Shown here: positions 6,019 to 13,678 of the stretch, one piece after another
How the letters are laid out: each line of letters starts with the position of its first letter
How positions within the stretch are numbered: position 1 is the stretch's first letter
Virus record (IMG/VR): IMGVR_UViG_3300028610_002575
Location: 1 to 22,926 of that record
From: a virus
Length of the DNA stretch: 22,926 nt
Direction: 5' to 3' (one strand)
Translations under genes and position numbers: made by a program
Notes under the pieces: generated by a model
The model's database searches: none
Told to the model about the DNA's origin: nothing
The model's input: only the letters and a program-made list of their open reading frames with translations

Positions 6019-7086
6019 TTATGCTGTATAAAGTTTTCCGTTAAAACTAAATTTACCACCCACAACAATGGGTGAGTATCGAGTATAAGTCCCATTTGAT
6101 TGGAACTCAAAAACACTCAAAGAATGACCCCAATTATTAGGTTTTCCTTTAAGGAAGTCTGCCTTAAGGGTTCTTAAGCATCCAAGTGACATTGCTTCAT
6201 GTAAGCCCTTTACAGACACGCCTGTGTGTCCCTGAATATCGTGTACATGACCATAATAAATATTTACTCCAAAAACATCTAAATGTTTTGAGGCGTGATG
6301 CTTTCCTGTGTAATACCCATGAATAAAGTGGGCTTCTCCAACACCTAAAATCTCATTTAAAGGAATAAAATCATAACCAAGACGATTCAACCCAAGGAGG
6401 TTTTTTAAATCAAGATTAATATCCAACTCATCCAATCCATCTAATACTTCAGGAATCTTTTCATTTAAATACTGTTGAAGCCAATCCTCATGATTACCTT
6501 CTAAAAATTTTCTATATTTACATTGTGGACCAGCAGCGTCTGTTATTTCATTTAATAGTTTTCTACCAATCTTAAGTTCTGGAACAATTCTTTTAGGTTT
6601 TGGATTATTTGGTCTCCAATGCGAAACACTTTCCATTTCAAGAAAATCCCCAAGATTAATCAATCCATGAGGACGATAATCATCAAGAAACTTCATAAAA
6701 ACAGACATTGCATCAGGATCATGGTCAGGACAGTGTGTGTCTGGCTGAACCACCATCTTAAATATTTCATTCTTTTTTAATTTGGCCTTTTTAAACATTG
6801 CCCCAATATCAGAATGATGGACTTTAAAATTGGTTATTTTTTTCTGTTTAAGACTAAATTTAACTTTAGTTATTTTTGGTGTAGATTTTGGTTTGCCATA
6901 AATCAAATTCAGAATATTTTTGAGACCCCCACGTTTACGGATCTCCCACTCAGTTAAATCAGCAGCACTATCATCATTTGATACTGTGTTCCAAAATTGA
7001 GAAGAAGTTACTTCCCATGGTGTGGTTTTATATTTTCGTGCAGCCTTATCAACATATTGTTTAATTCTTTTTTGAATCTCGTACAT
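6019..7086 (-). CDS. Calcineurin-like metallophosphoesterase in the head operon
   Basis: 355 residues. The catalytic domain begins near residue 108 and shows all metal-binding motifs in order: D116-x-H118 (QPDTHCP), GDF at 146-148, GNHE at 197-200, H256 (FIHG) and GHVH at 279-282. The first 105 residues form an extra domain of unknown fold, basic and helical. The ATG at 7086 has GGAGG nine bases upstream and overlaps the previous gene. Substrate unknown: the family includes DNA nucleases, protein phosphatases and nucleotide phosphoesterases. It differs from the SbcD-like enzyme at 16584-17567 and is set among structural genes. It could be a DNA-processing enzyme for packaging or an injected enzyme; this is inference. 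Confidence 0.88.
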   Translation of the reverse strand: MYEIQKRIKQYVDKAARKYKTTPWEVTSSQFWNTVSNDDSAADLTEWEIRKRGGLKNILNLIYGKPKSTPKITKVKFSLKQKKITNFKVHHSDIGAMFKKAKLKKNEIFKMVVQPDTHCPDHDPDAMSVFMKFLDDYRPHGLINLGDFLEMESVSHWRPNNPKPKRIVPELKIGRKLLNEITDAAGPQCKYRKFLEGNHEDWLQQYLNEKIPEVLDGLDELDINLDLKNLLGLNRLGYDFIPLNEILGVGEAHFIHGYYTGKHHASKHLDVFGVNIYYGHVHDIQGHTGVSVKGLHEAMSLGCLRTLKADFLKGKPNNWGHSLSVFEFQSNGTYTRYSPIVVGGKFSFNGKLYTA

Positions 7087-7705
7087 TCTGTGGGTCCTCC
7101 ATTTGACCTTCAGAATCTACTATACGCTTTTGTCTAATTCCGACGAGCGTCACAATACAATGATCTGTTTGACCCATCAATTCTACTGGAAATTTTTTCT
7201 CTTCACCAGATTTCATTTCTAATACAGCATCATGAAGCTCTGGGAAAAGTTCAGTGGACCCAAGACACACTTTTGCTCTTGGATATTCTTCTTCTAAAAG
7301 CTCTTTACCACCTTTAAAAAATTGAAGACGTAAAATAACATAATCATCTTTTTGGGCAGATCGATCTTGAATTACCTCTAAGCCCTTGATTTTATCATCT
7401 TGAGTGCTTTTAAGATCAAAATCCTCAACAATAATCTCGTTGTTAAGACGCATCATTTCATTTTTATTAGTAATTCCTTTGTTTTCAAGAGTGCGCTGTA
7501 CGGCTAAACTTCGATAATCAGCAGCCTTTGCAATCGGAAGCAATAACTTAATTTCTTTTATTGTTTTTTCTAATTCAAAAACTTTTTTTGAAAGTCCAAA
7601 AATGACTCCCATCAACTGTTCTTGTGAAACAGCAGCCTGATCGGCATTTAATTCTTGTATTTTTCTTTTTCTATTTCTGAAATCTACTACTCGTTTATTT
7701 GACAT
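7061..7705 (-). CDS. FKBP/trigger-factor-like protein with coiled-coil N-terminus
   Basis: 214 residues. The N-terminal 60 residues are basic then helical (QLMGVIFGLSKKVFELEKTI), likely a coiled coil. Residues about 118-193 resemble the FKBP-type domain of trigger factor: a strand DYVILRLQFFKGGKELLEEE, then CLGSTELFPELHDAVLEMKS, GEEKKFPVEL and a final strand IVTLVGI. In trigger factor the equivalent part is a peptidyl-prolyl isomerase domain with the GSGxFIPGFEExLxGMKxGE pattern. Whether the isomerase pocket is complete cannot be judged by eye. It is translated between a proline-rich unknown protein and the metallophosphoesterase, so a chaperone for head proteins is the simplest idea. The family call is moderately secure, the role is inferred. 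Confidence 0.6.
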   Translation of the reverse strand: MSNKRVVDFRNRKRKIQELNADQAAVSQEQLMGVIFGLSKKVFELEKTIKEIKLLLPIAKAADYRSLAVQRTLENKGITNKNEMMRLNNEIIVEDFDLKSTQDDKIKGLEVIQDRSAQKDDYVILRLQFFKGGKELLEEEYPRAKVCLGSTELFPELHDAVLEMKSGEEKKFPVELMGQTDHCIVTLVGIRQKRIVDSEGQMEDPQNVRDSKKN

Positions 7706-7714
7706 TCCTTCTCC

Positions 7715-8206
7715 TTAATTTTTTGGTATCACCAATTGCTGCGTAGTGAATTGACTCTCTCTTGAAATCATTGGTTGAGCATTCATAGCTGACTCACTTA
7801 AAACTGGTTCAGGTGGTGGTCGCCTGGGTGTTGGTTTCCTGGTTGGTGTTGGTTGTTTTTTAGGTGGTCCTAAATTTCCAACATTTTGATGATTATTTAA
7901 TTTAGCAGTTACTCTAGAAGCCATTTGTTTTAATACAATAACTTCCATGGGATTAAAAGTCTGACTCGACTCTTGACCAAGCATAATTAATACTTGGGAC
8001 TCAATCCAAGCCGCATGTTCCTTTAAGATCTCTTCATGAATATCTTTAGGAACGCCTTTTAATACAATTTTCTTTTTGAGCAAAGATCGGTAGGCGTTAA
8101 GCTTTGCAATCTTTCTTTCAACGCCGGTTAAAGGTGCTCTATCGTGTAGTCTTTGATCGCTCTCTCGTAATCCCGAAGCTGTTCTGACGGAATCTGTCTT
8201 AGACAT
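7715..8206 (-). CDS. Head-operon protein with proline-rich C-terminus, function unknown
   Basis: 163 residues from the ATG at 8206. A helical middle (IAKLNAYRSLLKKKIVLKG, then EEILKEHAAWIESQVLIMLG) is followed by a Pro/Arg-rich segment (KKQPTPTRKPTPRRPPPEP) near residues 120-140. The frame stays open up to 8431, but the part before 8206 is Ser/Gly/Arg-rich low complexity that is the shadow of the zinc-ribbon gene. The start is uncertain: ATG 8206 overlaps that gene by 79 bases and has only a weak CCGGA upstream. The helical core might belong to a head-completion or packaging accessory factor; no family recognised. Confidence 0.6.
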   Translation of the reverse strand: MSKTDSVRTASGLRESDQRLHDRAPLTGVERKIAKLNAYRSLLKKKIVLKGVPKDIHEEILKEHAAWIESQVLIMLGQESSQTFNPMEVIVLKQMASRVTAKLNNHQNVGNLGPPKKQPTPTRKPTPRRPPPEPVLSESAMNAQPMISRESQFTTQQLVIPKN

Positions 8207-8322
8207 TCCGGACAGTCGTGATCCTGAAACAGAGTTATTACCGGAACTATCAGTTCCGAGCACATTGGACACTCCACTTTTGGACCGTCTTGATCCATTA
8301 TTATTTCTAATTGTTCTTCCAC
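8128..8322 (-). CDS. Small zinc-ribbon protein
   Basis: 64 residues starting at GTG (8322), with GGGGA six bases upstream and the start 14 bases after the stop of the minor head gene, which is the spacing of the rest of this operon. Two Cys pairs, CPMC (about 18-21) and CPEC (about 37-40), separated by 15 residues, form a classic zinc ribbon. The rest is acidic with a C-terminal helix (QLRDYERAIKDYTIEHL). It is completely contained within a longer open frame in another phase, which would be chosen by length alone, but the composition and Cys pattern here are those of a real protein. Zinc ribbons bind nucleic acid or protein; exact role unknown. Confidence 0.7.
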   Translation of the reverse strand: MEEQLEIIMDQDGPKVECPMCSELIVPVITLFQDHDCPECLRQIPSEQLRDYERAIKDYTIEHL

Positions 8323-8336
8323 CTTTTTTCCCCGAT

Positions 8337-9215
8337 TTAACTAATGTTGCGCTGTCTTTTGAACTCATCATGATCCTTACCTGTGTACTGTAGATTGCCA
8401 TTAGTGAATCCCCACCCCTTTTTGATCTCAACCATTACGTGACGACCATTTGGATGAGTTAAATCTACTGTGGGCTTCCAATCCTTTTTCTTTTTTCCCA
8501 CATTACTTCCATTAGCAATCAATTCACTCATTTTATATATTCGGGGAGTAACTTTATCTGGCATAAACCAAAACTGGTAACAATATTTACAGGTAACACC
8601 ATCACTAGGTCCAACTTTATAAACATAAACTTCATCAGGAGTTTTGTCTTTGTTATTGGCAAAGATAGCATCCATTGATCCGTAGTTAGACGCTCTTGCA
8701 AGTTCAGTATCAACAATCAGCTTCCAACGATTGTTCCAATCCTGAACCTTGTCTTTTAAAGCAGCACCCAAATACTTCTTATGAATATCTTTATCTCTAA
8801 GAAGATCGTAAACATGTCTACCTTCTTCTCTATTAACAAAAGGCATAACCTGAGATTCAATTTGACCTAAAATATCAGTCTCTAATTGTTGACCAGCCTT
8901 ATCAGCATATCTTTCAAACATTCGTTCTAAATAATCAATCGCACCATCTCTTGTAGTCTTTGGTGCAATTTGATTACTAAACTGCTGATGTGTCTTATTA
9001 TACGCTACTGATATGGCTGTTTTAGATGCTTTAGTAGAACTAATATAACCAGTACGCACTAAGTCCTTTAACTCTTTTTTTGAAAGTATATGAGGACCAA
9101 CTGTTCTGTACTTTAAATAATTTACAAACAGTCTGGTAAGTTGCTTAATCTTTTTTAGAGTGCTTGGTCTTAATGCCACGTTTTTTCTTTTTCTTTGGTG
9201 ATATTTCTTGACCAT
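8337..9215 (-). CDS. Minor head protein (SPP1 gp7 / Mu gpF-like)
   Basis: 292 residues, directly downstream of the portal gene and overlapping its end by 71 bases. The C-terminal half carries the pattern of this family: WKLIVDTELARASNYGS, then a pair of Cys (TCKYCYQFW) and the block DLTHPNGRHVMVEI, matching the usual Cys-x-x-Cys ... HPNCRC-like end, though the last Cys is absent here. The N-terminus is basic and helical. Such proteins sit near the portal, help form the prohead and can be ejected with the DNA. The ATG at 9215 has only a poor ribosome site; a GTG at 9179 is an alternative. Confidence 0.8.
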   Translation of the reverse strand: MVKKYHQRKRKNVALRPSTLKKIKQLTRLFVNYLKYRTVGPHILSKKELKDLVRTGYISSTKASKTAISVAYNKTHQQFSNQIAPKTTRDGAIDYLERMFERYADKAGQQLETDILGQIESQVMPFVNREEGRHVYDLLRDKDIHKKYLGAALKDKVQDWNNRWKLIVDTELARASNYGSMDAIFANNKDKTPDEVYVYKVGPSDGVTCKYCYQFWFMPDKVTPRIYKMSELIANGSNVGKKKKDWKPTVDLTHPNGRHVMVEIKKGWGFTNGNLQYTGKDHDEFKRQRNIS

Positions 9216-11505
9216 CTTCGTCAGTTAGAAAATCACCAACAGATTCTTCTGAGATAAAGTCTGTTTTTTCTACCTCTTTTAATTTTTTGTAATAATCAGG
9301 ATCTTCCATGAGATGATCCATAGCAATTTCTTGAGCAATCTTTTTATCACTAGTATGTTCTAGTTCAACTTTAATTCCTTCTTTTAATTTTTTAGAATCA
9401 AAGTCAGATGGTTTCTTTTTATCTGCTAATCCACCAGGAATCTTGTCAGACTTTTGAACCCTACGATCGTCAAGATCTTCTTTTACACTTGAAAAGATTT
9501 CTTTCATTAATTTTTCAGATGCTTTTTCAAAATCCTTTGTAAGATCGTTTCTTACTTTTTTAACATGAGCATCATTTAACTCTGTTTTTTTAAGATTCTC
9601 TTGCATTGATTTGAAAAGCTCTGGGTTCGATGCCATAAATTTATCAACTGCTGAAAGCTGTGCTTCTGCCATTGCTTGTTGTTGGGCTTCGATTTGGGCT
9701 TGTTTTTCTGCTTCTGCTTTTTCTTTTTCTGCTTTATCTTTGTCTGAATTATCTCCACCGCCAGATGACTTGCTCCTTGAACTACCACCGCCGCTACCAT
9801 TCGATGAACTACCGCTGTTATCACCTCCGCCTCCTTCTGGACCACCGAGAGAAACACCTGCCTCAGCCATTGCCTGTTGTTGCATCATTTCCATCTGGAA
9901 CTGTTGCCATTGAAACCACATTGGGTCTGGAATATATTGAAGATCTGGTCGCTCAGCAGCGCCCTCAATACCAAGGAACTTCTCCATAAATACACCCTTA
10001 TAAAGGTTTGATTGAAGTGTTGAAACAAGAAGTGGGTTAAGAACTAATCCGCCACCAATTCCCATTGGAATAAGCTCAGCCTGTCCTCTAACTTCATCAA
10101 GAGTTGTGTGAAGTTGTACTTCGGCTTGAAGTCTCTGGATTTCTTCTTCTCTATTTTCTGCATCTAATCCAACAAAACAAAATTTATATTTGTCTGCATA
10201 TTTTGGATTCCATACTGGAAGAATATCATCATTAATAAGAGCTTCAATTCTTGCAAGTAATGGTCTTAATCCCTTATCTCGTGAAGCAGTAATCTTCCAT
10301 TCATTAGTTTGTTCTGATTGTGCTTTTTGTGCAATGCCCTTTGATAGATAACCAAATCCAGTTTCTTCAGCATCAATTGCAAAACAAGCATGTATTGTTC
10401 GAATAACATGATCTTGATAAGCAGCATATTCCATATCACGATTAGCAATCGTTAATGGTTCCCATTGAACACCTTTTATGCCTGCAAGAATAGGTGTTCT
10501 CCAAGCCGATTGTGGTCCAGATACTTGGTTGGTCCACTGAGCCTGAAGGGTTCTTAACTGGTTTGGAGTTACATCTCCTTGAATAACTAAAAGACCTCTT
10601 GATGCAACACCATGAGTAAAAAACATTTTTTGATGATTTTCAATTTGAAGATGCGCTGTTATCATCATCATAGAACGTTCAAGTGGACCAATAGCATAAC
10701 CACTTAAATCAATCTCTGAAAGTTCATAAATCTTTCCAAAAATCATTTCATCAGCCATGAATCCTTCAACTACTTTTCCATTAATTACTTGGAGATATTC
10801 ATACTGTTCATTTAAATATTCATCATTATCTAATTTTCCAGACATCCCGTGAATACTTTGATAAGCATCTCGATAGGTGTCTATCATTGTCCCTATTTGT
10901 TCTTTATTAACAAGATTCTTATTGGTATAATAAATTGTCTCTGCGGGAAGAGGTAAGAATGCGTAAAGATTACCACCACGGTTTTTAACCATCTCAATCG
11001 AACAGTGTCCATAAGTAAGCATGTCATGTGTAATCATGTATCCCCACTCAGGAAGTGTAAGAATATCTTCTTTACTTCTGTTATCTGTCTCACCACAATT
11101 AAGAAGAAAATGTTCTATTTCTTTTACTTCATTTTGATCAACTTCATCTTCTCCCTTACATTCGATTCTGAATCCTGTATCAAACCTATTGGATTGACGA
11201 CGACAAAACGTACTAACCTGATTAGATCTAAGATGAAGAATTGTTGAAACAATTGGATCACGACGACTAACTAATTTAAGAATAAAGTTACTAAGAAAAC
11301 CACTACCAGCACCTTTAGGACGAAAAAGACCACCAGAATATCCCTGATCTTGAAACGGATCAAATATAAGACCCTTACGACCATAACCATCTTCTTTAAG
11401 TGCTTTATTGAGAGGTTCGGACATATTAACCGGGCCTTTGAAGTTATCAATTCTAGAATCTAGTTCTGATTCAATATATTTTTTAGTACTATCCCAAATT
11501 CCCAT
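9145..11505 (-). CDS. Portal protein with Gly/Ser linker and extra C-terminal domain
   Basis: 786 residues, far longer than the usual 400-550 for portals. Residues 1-about 545 are portal-like: conserved features include PIVSTILHLRSNQVS near residue 85, LPEWGYMITHDMLTYGHCSI, and LPLPAETIYY, and the gene lies between the terminase and minor head genes. After about residue 555 comes a Gly/Ser-rich low-complexity linker, then an Ala/Glu/Gln-rich helix and residues 705-747 (LKEGIKVELEHTSDKKIAQE, then IAMDHLMEDPDYYKKL), which resemble the small DUF5661-type domain found in various phage proteins. The very C-terminus is poly-Lys. The dodecameric portal is the DNA entry and exit vertex. The ATG overlaps the RuvC-like stop (TAATG). 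Confidence 0.88.
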   Translation of the reverse strand: MGIWDSTKKYIESELDSRIDNFKGPVNMSEPLNKALKEDGYGRKGLIFDPFQDQGYSGGLFRPKGAGSGFLSNFILKLVSRRDPIVSTILHLRSNQVSTFCRRQSNRFDTGFRIECKGEDEVDQNEVKEIEHFLLNCGETDNRSKEDILTLPEWGYMITHDMLTYGHCSIEMVKNRGGNLYAFLPLPAETIYYTNKNLVNKEQIGTMIDTYRDAYQSIHGMSGKLDNDEYLNEQYEYLQVINGKVVEGFMADEMIFGKIYELSEIDLSGYAIGPLERSMMMITAHLQIENHQKMFFTHGVASRGLLVIQGDVTPNQLRTLQAQWTNQVSGPQSAWRTPILAGIKGVQWEPLTIANRDMEYAAYQDHVIRTIHACFAIDAEETGFGYLSKGIAQKAQSEQTNEWKITASRDKGLRPLLARIEALINDDILPVWNPKYADKYKFCFVGLDAENREEEIQRLQAEVQLHTTLDEVRGQAELIPMGIGGGLVLNPLLVSTLQSNLYKGVFMEKFLGIEGAAERPDLQYIPDPMWFQWQQFQMEMMQQQAMAEAGVSLGGPEGGGGDNSGSSSNGSGGGSSRSKSSGGGDNSDKDKAEKEKAEAEKQAQIEAQQQAMAEAQLSAVDKFMASNPELFKSMQENLKKTELNDAHVKKVRNDLTKDFEKASEKLMKEIFSSVKEDLDDRRVQKSDKIPGGLADKKKPSDFDSKKLKEGIKVELEHTSDKKIAQEIAMDHLMEDPDYYKKLKEVEKTDFISEESVGDFLTDEDGQEISPKKKKKRGIKTKHSKKD

Positions 11506-12137
11506 TATAATATTCCACCCCTTACCGTTCCGTCACAAACGGGTGCTCCTTTTATATATGCCAACCCAAGCAAAGCTGCGTCGCAAGCATCATTCATTGA
11601 ATAAGGAAGTTCTTTTCCAAATATTTCTTTAAATGCTCTTAATGCATAATCTTTTCGATTTAATGCTCTTGTTATTTTTCCATCAATTTTTGCTATTTTT
11701 CTTCTTCCAGCTTTTTTTTCTTTTGCTTTTAATCTATTTATTTTTGAATTATATTTTCGTTCATCAGCATTTTGATAAGCACCAACAAATTTTCTCCACA
11801 CACCAGTACGAACATATTTAACATCAGTAAAATCACAGTAATGATTTACGATACGATAATGAATATATTCCAATATCTTTTGAGAATAATTATTCTTACT
11901 TGATGTCGTTTCTTCGATCACAACTACACTTTCATTCGAACCAATAATAAAACCGTCTACTTTGTCCGTAATCTTTTTAAAAATCTCATCTGCAAAAGAC
12001 ACAAAATTTAATGGGTATTCACCAAAATCTTTAGCTTTTTTATCTAGAAAAATTGTTCCATAACTTATTAACTCTTTATTTTCGTAATAAGCCCATCCGG
12101 TTTTGGTGGATAAATCTAAAGATAAAACAATTTTCAT
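11505..12137 (-). CDS. RuvC-like Holliday junction resolvase
   Basis: 210 residues. RNase H-fold resolvase motifs are all visible: D8 in LSLDLSTKTGWA, a Glu pair at 75-76 (VVVIEETTSS) and D183/D186 in NDACDAALLGLAY. A basic segment at 126-160 (ADERKYNSKINRLKAKEKK and on) is inserted before the last motif and could bind DNA. The enzyme would cut four-way or branched DNA, which must be trimmed before packaging. It overlaps both neighbours by TAATG-type stop-starts, so it is translated with the portal. Its place in the head operon rather than the replication block fits a packaging-linked role. Confidence 0.85.
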   Translation of the reverse strand: MKIVLSLDLSTKTGWAYYENKELISYGTIFLDKKAKDFGEYPLNFVSFADEIFKKITDKVDGFIIGSNESVVVIEETTSSKNNYSQKILEYIHYRIVNHYCDFTDVKYVRTGVWRKFVGAYQNADERKYNSKINRLKAKEKKAGRRKIAKIDGKITRALNRKDYALRAFKEIFGKELPYSMNDACDAALLGLAYIKGAPVCDGTVRGGIL

Positions 12138-13063
12138 TACTCAGCTAAAAACAAGATCCCACTAGCAACTTCAAGTCCGGTGTTCTCCATATCTACTTGG
12201 AAAACCTTTCCTCTTTTAAGAAACAATCCAGGACTATTTACGATGTCTCCATCAGTTGGAGGTTCAACTTCGTTTCCTGTTCCAGTATCCCCATTTAATT
12301 TAACAACAACTTTTCTATCAACAGCCATAAGCATCCATTTAAATATATCTGGATAAATTACTAATCCTGTTGCGGTAACTCCGGTTATTCCTGATTCAGG
12401 TATAGAATCTGGATTTGAAAACTCTACAAGTGCATCAGTAACTCTAGTGATTATAAATTGACCACGATTAGGAAATGAAAAAGCTACATCTGTTAAATCT
12501 AAAGTATCTCCGACTTGAACTGGTCCAGAAGAATATATTTCTGCCTGAACAGTAACAGTTTCATTGGTGGCTATTTCATTTTCAAATTCAACAAAATCTG
12601 CACCGACTCTAACAATTGTAAAATCACCCTGATTAAGTACATTGAATCCTGTTCCAAGAGTTATTCCATCTCCAGCAGACATTCCTGCAAAAACTGGCGC
12701 AGTTCCTACAGTAGTCCATGTCAGGGTAACAAGTTTATTTACTTTAGTTAAAGCCCATTCAGTTGTTCCGTCGCCATCAGATCTTGCAGTTCTAGCACCA
12801 AAATCTCCAACCAATTGAGCATTAGTAGTACCCGCTACCTGCAAAACTGAAAAAGAAGTTCCAACCGTAAAACTAAGTGCCCGAGCAACCGACATTACAG
12901 TTGAACTCTCTCCAGGAGATAAATGAATAGGAACTTGTTTTGGATTATCAGTAGGTAAGCCAAGCAAAGACCATTTTAAATCTGCATGTTTTACTTGTGG
13001 ATTGATGCTTGAAGGAGCATCAGCATAAGCGACCAAGTTAAGACTAACGTTTAATAGTGACAT
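12137..13063 (-). CDS. Beta-rich structural protein with internal repeats, function unknown
   Basis: 308 residues, first gene after the promoter-like motif at 13076-13087. No signal peptide, membrane segment or catalytic motif. Two internal repeats are visible: residues 129-163 (GDGITLGTGFNVLNQGDFTI and on to VEFEN) and 184-218 (GDTLDLTDVAFSFPNRGQFI and on to VEFSN), sharing GD, a Phe-x(3)-(Q/R)G-(D/Q)F-I-(V/T)-R-V core and VEF(E/S)N. The composition (Thr, Val, Gly) is that of phage decoration or tail/fibre proteins. A ribosome site AAGGA lies six bases before the ATG. A head-decoration or vertex protein is plausible; I do not recognise a family. Confidence 0.75.
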   Translation of the reverse strand: MSLLNVSLNLVAYADAPSSINPQVKHADLKWSLLGLPTDNPKQVPIHLSPGESSTVMSVARALSFTVGTSFSVLQVAGTTNAQLVGDFGARTARSDGDGTTEWALTKVNKLVTLTWTTVGTAPVFAGMSAGDGITLGTGFNVLNQGDFTIVRVGADFVEFENEIATNETVTVQAEIYSSGPVQVGDTLDLTDVAFSFPNRGQFIITRVTDALVEFSNPDSIPESGITGVTATGLVIYPDIFKWMLMAVDRKVVVKLNGDTGTGNEVEPPTDGDIVNSPGLFLKRGKVFQVDMENTGLEVASGILFLAE

Positions 13064-13075
13064 AGAAATCCTTAT

Positions 13076-13087
13076 ATTATTATACTC
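13076..13087 (-). promoter_or_regulatory. Promoter-like motif GAGTATAATAAT
   Basis: A perfect TATAAT (13084-13079) lies in the 40-base gap between the homing endonuclease stop and the ATG at 13063. Initiation about seven bases downstream would give a leader of about ten bases that still holds the AAGGA ribosome site. It shares GAGTATAATWA with the sites at 714-725 and 6001-6012. Confidence 0.45.
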
Positions 13088-13108
13088 CTTAGGATTTTAC
13101 GTCCTAAG
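13088..13108 (-). other. Inverted repeat between homing endonuclease and next gene
   Basis: A 7-bp stem (CTTAGGA with TCCTAAG) and a 7-base loop. It covers the TAG stop of the homing endonuclease gene and abuts the promoter-like motif. No T tract follows on the - strand, so it is not a clear terminator; it may be an RNA structure or a protein site. Confidence 0.4.
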
Positions 13109-13676
13109 CCCTAGCATTTTTTGTGCGCCTAACGGATTCAGCAATCCTTTTCTTTGTTTCTTCTGAATGACGCTTTCCATAAAATGAATTATTTTGACCT
13201 AATTGTCTTTGAGACATCTTCTTTCTGGATTCAGTGCTATGTTTTTTGCCTTTCATTGATGACCAGTGCTTTGAGACACCTTTACGAGAGGCAGACATTT
13301 TAGATCTCGTTTCAAGAGAATGCCTTTTACCTGTAGCAATCTTTCTTAAATATTCAATAGTTTCTGGAGTATGTTTTTTAAAAGCACCGTCTTGGCCACC
13401 ATGAGTGACATTATATCCATTAGGTCTTTGGGTTTTTAATATCTGTATATAGTATTGCTCCAAGGCATCTGTTGCATCCTGAGCATAAGTTACAGCAAGT
13501 ATTTTTTTCTTGAATGCATCTCGTCCATATTTTTTTAATGCTCTACCAAGAGGAAATCTTTGATTTCTTTTTTCAAGATGTTGATTAAATCTTTTAGATA
13601 ATCGTTGCTTTGTTTGTCCAATATAAGATTTTCCAGTAATTTTACATGTAAGACAATAAATCTTATAAATACGCAT
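13104..13676 (-). CDS. GIY-YIG homing endonuclease with NUMOD3-type repeats
   Basis: 190 residues. The N-terminal nuclease domain has the KIYC ... SYIGQT pair (the GIY-YIG motif), a conserved Arg/His region (RLSKRFNQHL), the catalytic Glu in DALEQYYI and the Asn of GYNVTHGGQ. After it come several copies of the short DNA-binding NUMOD3 motif (RSKMSASRKG, SRKKMSQRQLGQ, GKRHSEETKKRIAES). ATG at 13676 is chosen since it lies two bases after the terminase stop with GGAG upstream; an in-frame ATG at 13694 lies inside the terminase gene. Free-standing homing genes of this class cut a homologous unoccupied site and spread by recombination. Here the likely target is the end of the terminase gene or its junction. 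Confidence 0.9.
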   Translation of the reverse strand: MRIYKIYCLTCKITGKSYIGQTKQRLSKRFNQHLEKRNQRFPLGRALKKYGRDAFKKKILAVTYAQDATDALEQYYIQILKTQRPNGYNVTHGGQDGAFKKHTPETIEYLRKIATGKRHSLETRSKMSASRKGVSKHWSSMKGKKHSTESRKKMSQRQLGQNNSFYGKRHSEETKKRIAESVRRTKNARA

Positions 13677-13678
13677 AC

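Noticed and set aside
8207-8431. N-terminal extension of the gene at 7715-8206
   Set aside because: Ser/Gly/Arg low complexity and overlapping both the zinc-ribbon gene and the end of the minor head gene; looks like a shadow frame.
9576-9857. Second - strand frame inside the portal linker
   Set aside because: Lys/Gln repeats created by the low-complexity linker read in another phase.
9611-9913. Open frame on the + strand opposite the portal
   Set aside because: Pro/Ser/Ala-rich complement of the portal's Gly/Ser and Ala/Glu/Gln region; no start context.
13088-13108. Hairpin as a rho-independent terminator after the homing endonuclease
   Set aside because: Only 7 bp and no T tract on the - strand; kept as an inverted repeat only.
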